Below, piece by piece: positions 13,114-13,642 of a stretch of 13,642 nt of DNA (the stretch's first letter is position 1; each line of letters begins with the position of its first letter). The stretch spans positions 1 to 13,642 of the forward strand of contig JABDMQ010000109.1 of NCBI GenBank assembly GCA_013001365.1. The letters are read 5' to 3'. The notes under the pieces were generated by a model. That model saw only the letters and a program-made list of their open reading frames with translations. It was not told where the DNA came from and did not search any database. The DNA comes from Flavobacteriaceae bacterium (GTDB lineage Bacteria; Bacteroidota; Bacteroidia; Flavobacteriales; Flavobacteriaceae). A program made the position numbers and the translations under genes.

Positions 13114-13121
13114 TATATTTA
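13114..13121 (+). promoter_or_regulatory. Probable -7 box of the PPK2 gene (TATATTTA)
   Basis: TAnnTTTA lies 18 bases after a TTG at 13093-13095, a normal flavobacterial -33/-7 spacing. The box ends at the first base of an ATG at 13121, so that ATG would not be in the transcript; this favours the ATG at 13148 as the PPK2 start. Confidence 0.5.
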
Positions 13122-13147
13122 TGAATAAATCACAATTTAGCCCATTC

Positions 13148-13642
13148 ATGAGAAAAATCAATACCACTGACTTCAAGGTAAACACCAATATAGTTCTTCA
13201 AGACGCTCTAACCCGAATCGAAATGTCTGCAACAAAGGACGAAATCGAGGACGAATTAAGAAAAGAAAGAAGAAAACTTGGAAAGTTACAAGACACCCTT
13301 TATGCACATGGCAAATATGCAGTATTGGTCTGTTTACAGGGTATGGATACTGCTGGGAAAGATAGCCTTATACGAGAAGTTTTCAAGGACTTTAATGCTC
13401 GTGGTGTCGTAGTTCATAGTTTTAAGGTGCCAACAGACCTGGAAAGGAAGCATGATTATTTATGGAGGCATTACATTGCTTTGCCAGCAAGAGGGAAATT
13501 TGGCGTTTTCAACAGAACACATTACGAAAATGTGCTCGTTACACGAGTGCATCCTGAATATATCTTGGGCGAATTACTGCCTAATGTAAATTCTATTGAT
13601 GATGTAAACGGGGAATTCTGGGACAAACGATTCGATCAGATC
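13148..13642 (+). CDS. ppk2: PPK2-family polyphosphate:nucleotide phosphotransferase, N-terminal part, cut by window end
   Basis: The frame is open to the right edge, with 165 residues visible. PPK2 enzymes move phosphate between polyphosphate and nucleoside di- or monophosphates in the cytoplasm. The Walker A motif is GMDTAGKD at 65-72. The lid-region segment HDYLWRHY is at 102-109, and FNRTHYENVLVTRVHPE at 121-137 is strongly conserved in the family. Residues 1-55 form the usual helical N-terminal extension with a KDEIEDELRKERRKL stretch. An in-frame ATG at 13121 would add nine residues; it overlaps the probable -7 box, so 13148 is preferred. Whether this is a class I (NDP) or class III (NMP and NDP) enzyme cannot be settled from the visible part. 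Confidence 0.9.
   Translation, partial: MRKINTTDFKVNTNIVLQDALTRIEMSATKDEIEDELRKERRKLGKLQDTLYAHGKYAVLVCLQGMDTAGKDSLIREVFKDFNARGVVVHSFKVPTDLERKHDYLWRHYIALPARGKFGVFNRTHYENVLVTRVHPEYILGELLPNVNSIDDVNGEFWDKRFDQI

Noticed and set aside
1..13642. Mobile element, prophage, CRISPR or defence island
   Set aside because: No transposase, integrase, repeat array, tRNA-linked attachment site or nuclease gene is visible; gene content is housekeeping and base composition looks even throughout.

Overview
This 13.6 kb window is most likely a chromosomal segment from a member of the Flavobacteriaceae (phylum Bacteroidota). Five start sites are preceded by a clean TAnnTTTG element, the -7 box of the Bacteroidota primary sigma factor, and two more by a TAnnTTTA variant. 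Shine-Dalgarno sequences are largely absent, the DNA is AT-rich, and the protein types (DUF4920 lipoprotein, clade-type DnaJ, MnmD, YceI lipoprotein) fit marine or soil flavobacteria. I see no insertion sequence, phage gene, tRNA, rRNA or CRISPR array. Most of the window is housekeeping sequence in short operons. I did not find an obvious new multi-gene defence or mobile system; the second-look items are regulatory DNA, a candidate small RNA and two proteins with missing domains.

Left part (1-2878): the C-terminal half of a dipeptidyl peptidase III (M49) runs in from the left edge and ends at a hairpin terminator. A 62-residue two-helix membrane protein lies on the minus strand. A MazG-like pyrophosphohydrolase converges almost stop-to-stop on a branched-chain aminotransferase (ilvE).

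Centre-left (2879-5943): a DUF4920 lipoprotein and mnmD (tRNA wobble-uridine modification) form a two-gene unit with a one-base gap and a TTG start for mnmD. Next comes a TIGR01777/YfcH-type SDR epimerase. It shares a bidirectional terminator with a convergent YceI-family lipoprotein, whose promoter is divergent from the grpE promoter.

Centre (5944-7968): grpE and dnaJ form a chaperone operon; dnaK is not in the window. DnaJ keeps only two of the usual four CXXCXGXG zinc motifs. The 323-base gap after dnaJ holds a dnaJ terminator, a candidate promoter-hairpin-terminator unit that could be an ~85-95 nt RNA, and a palindrome upstream of the next operon.

Right part (7969-12275): a tight four-gene operon (gaps of 1, 6 and 4 bases) encodes a NatA-type ABC ATPase, a NatB-type permease, an MscS-type mechanosensitive channel and an NtrC-family response regulator without its C-terminal DNA-binding domain. 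It looks like a membrane-stress export and pressure-release module tied to sigma-54 control, which is inference. A bidirectional hairpin terminator closes it.

Right edge (12291-13642): a secreted, seven-cysteine coiled-coil protein of unknown function is divergent from a PPK2-family polyphosphate kinase cut by the window end. The gap between them carries a large inverted repeat that overlaps promoter-like elements on both sides.

Several computed-style starts that use TTG upstream of a good ATG were moved: ilvE to 2805, the SDR epimerase to 4177 and the response regulator to 11052. The TTG of mnmD was kept.
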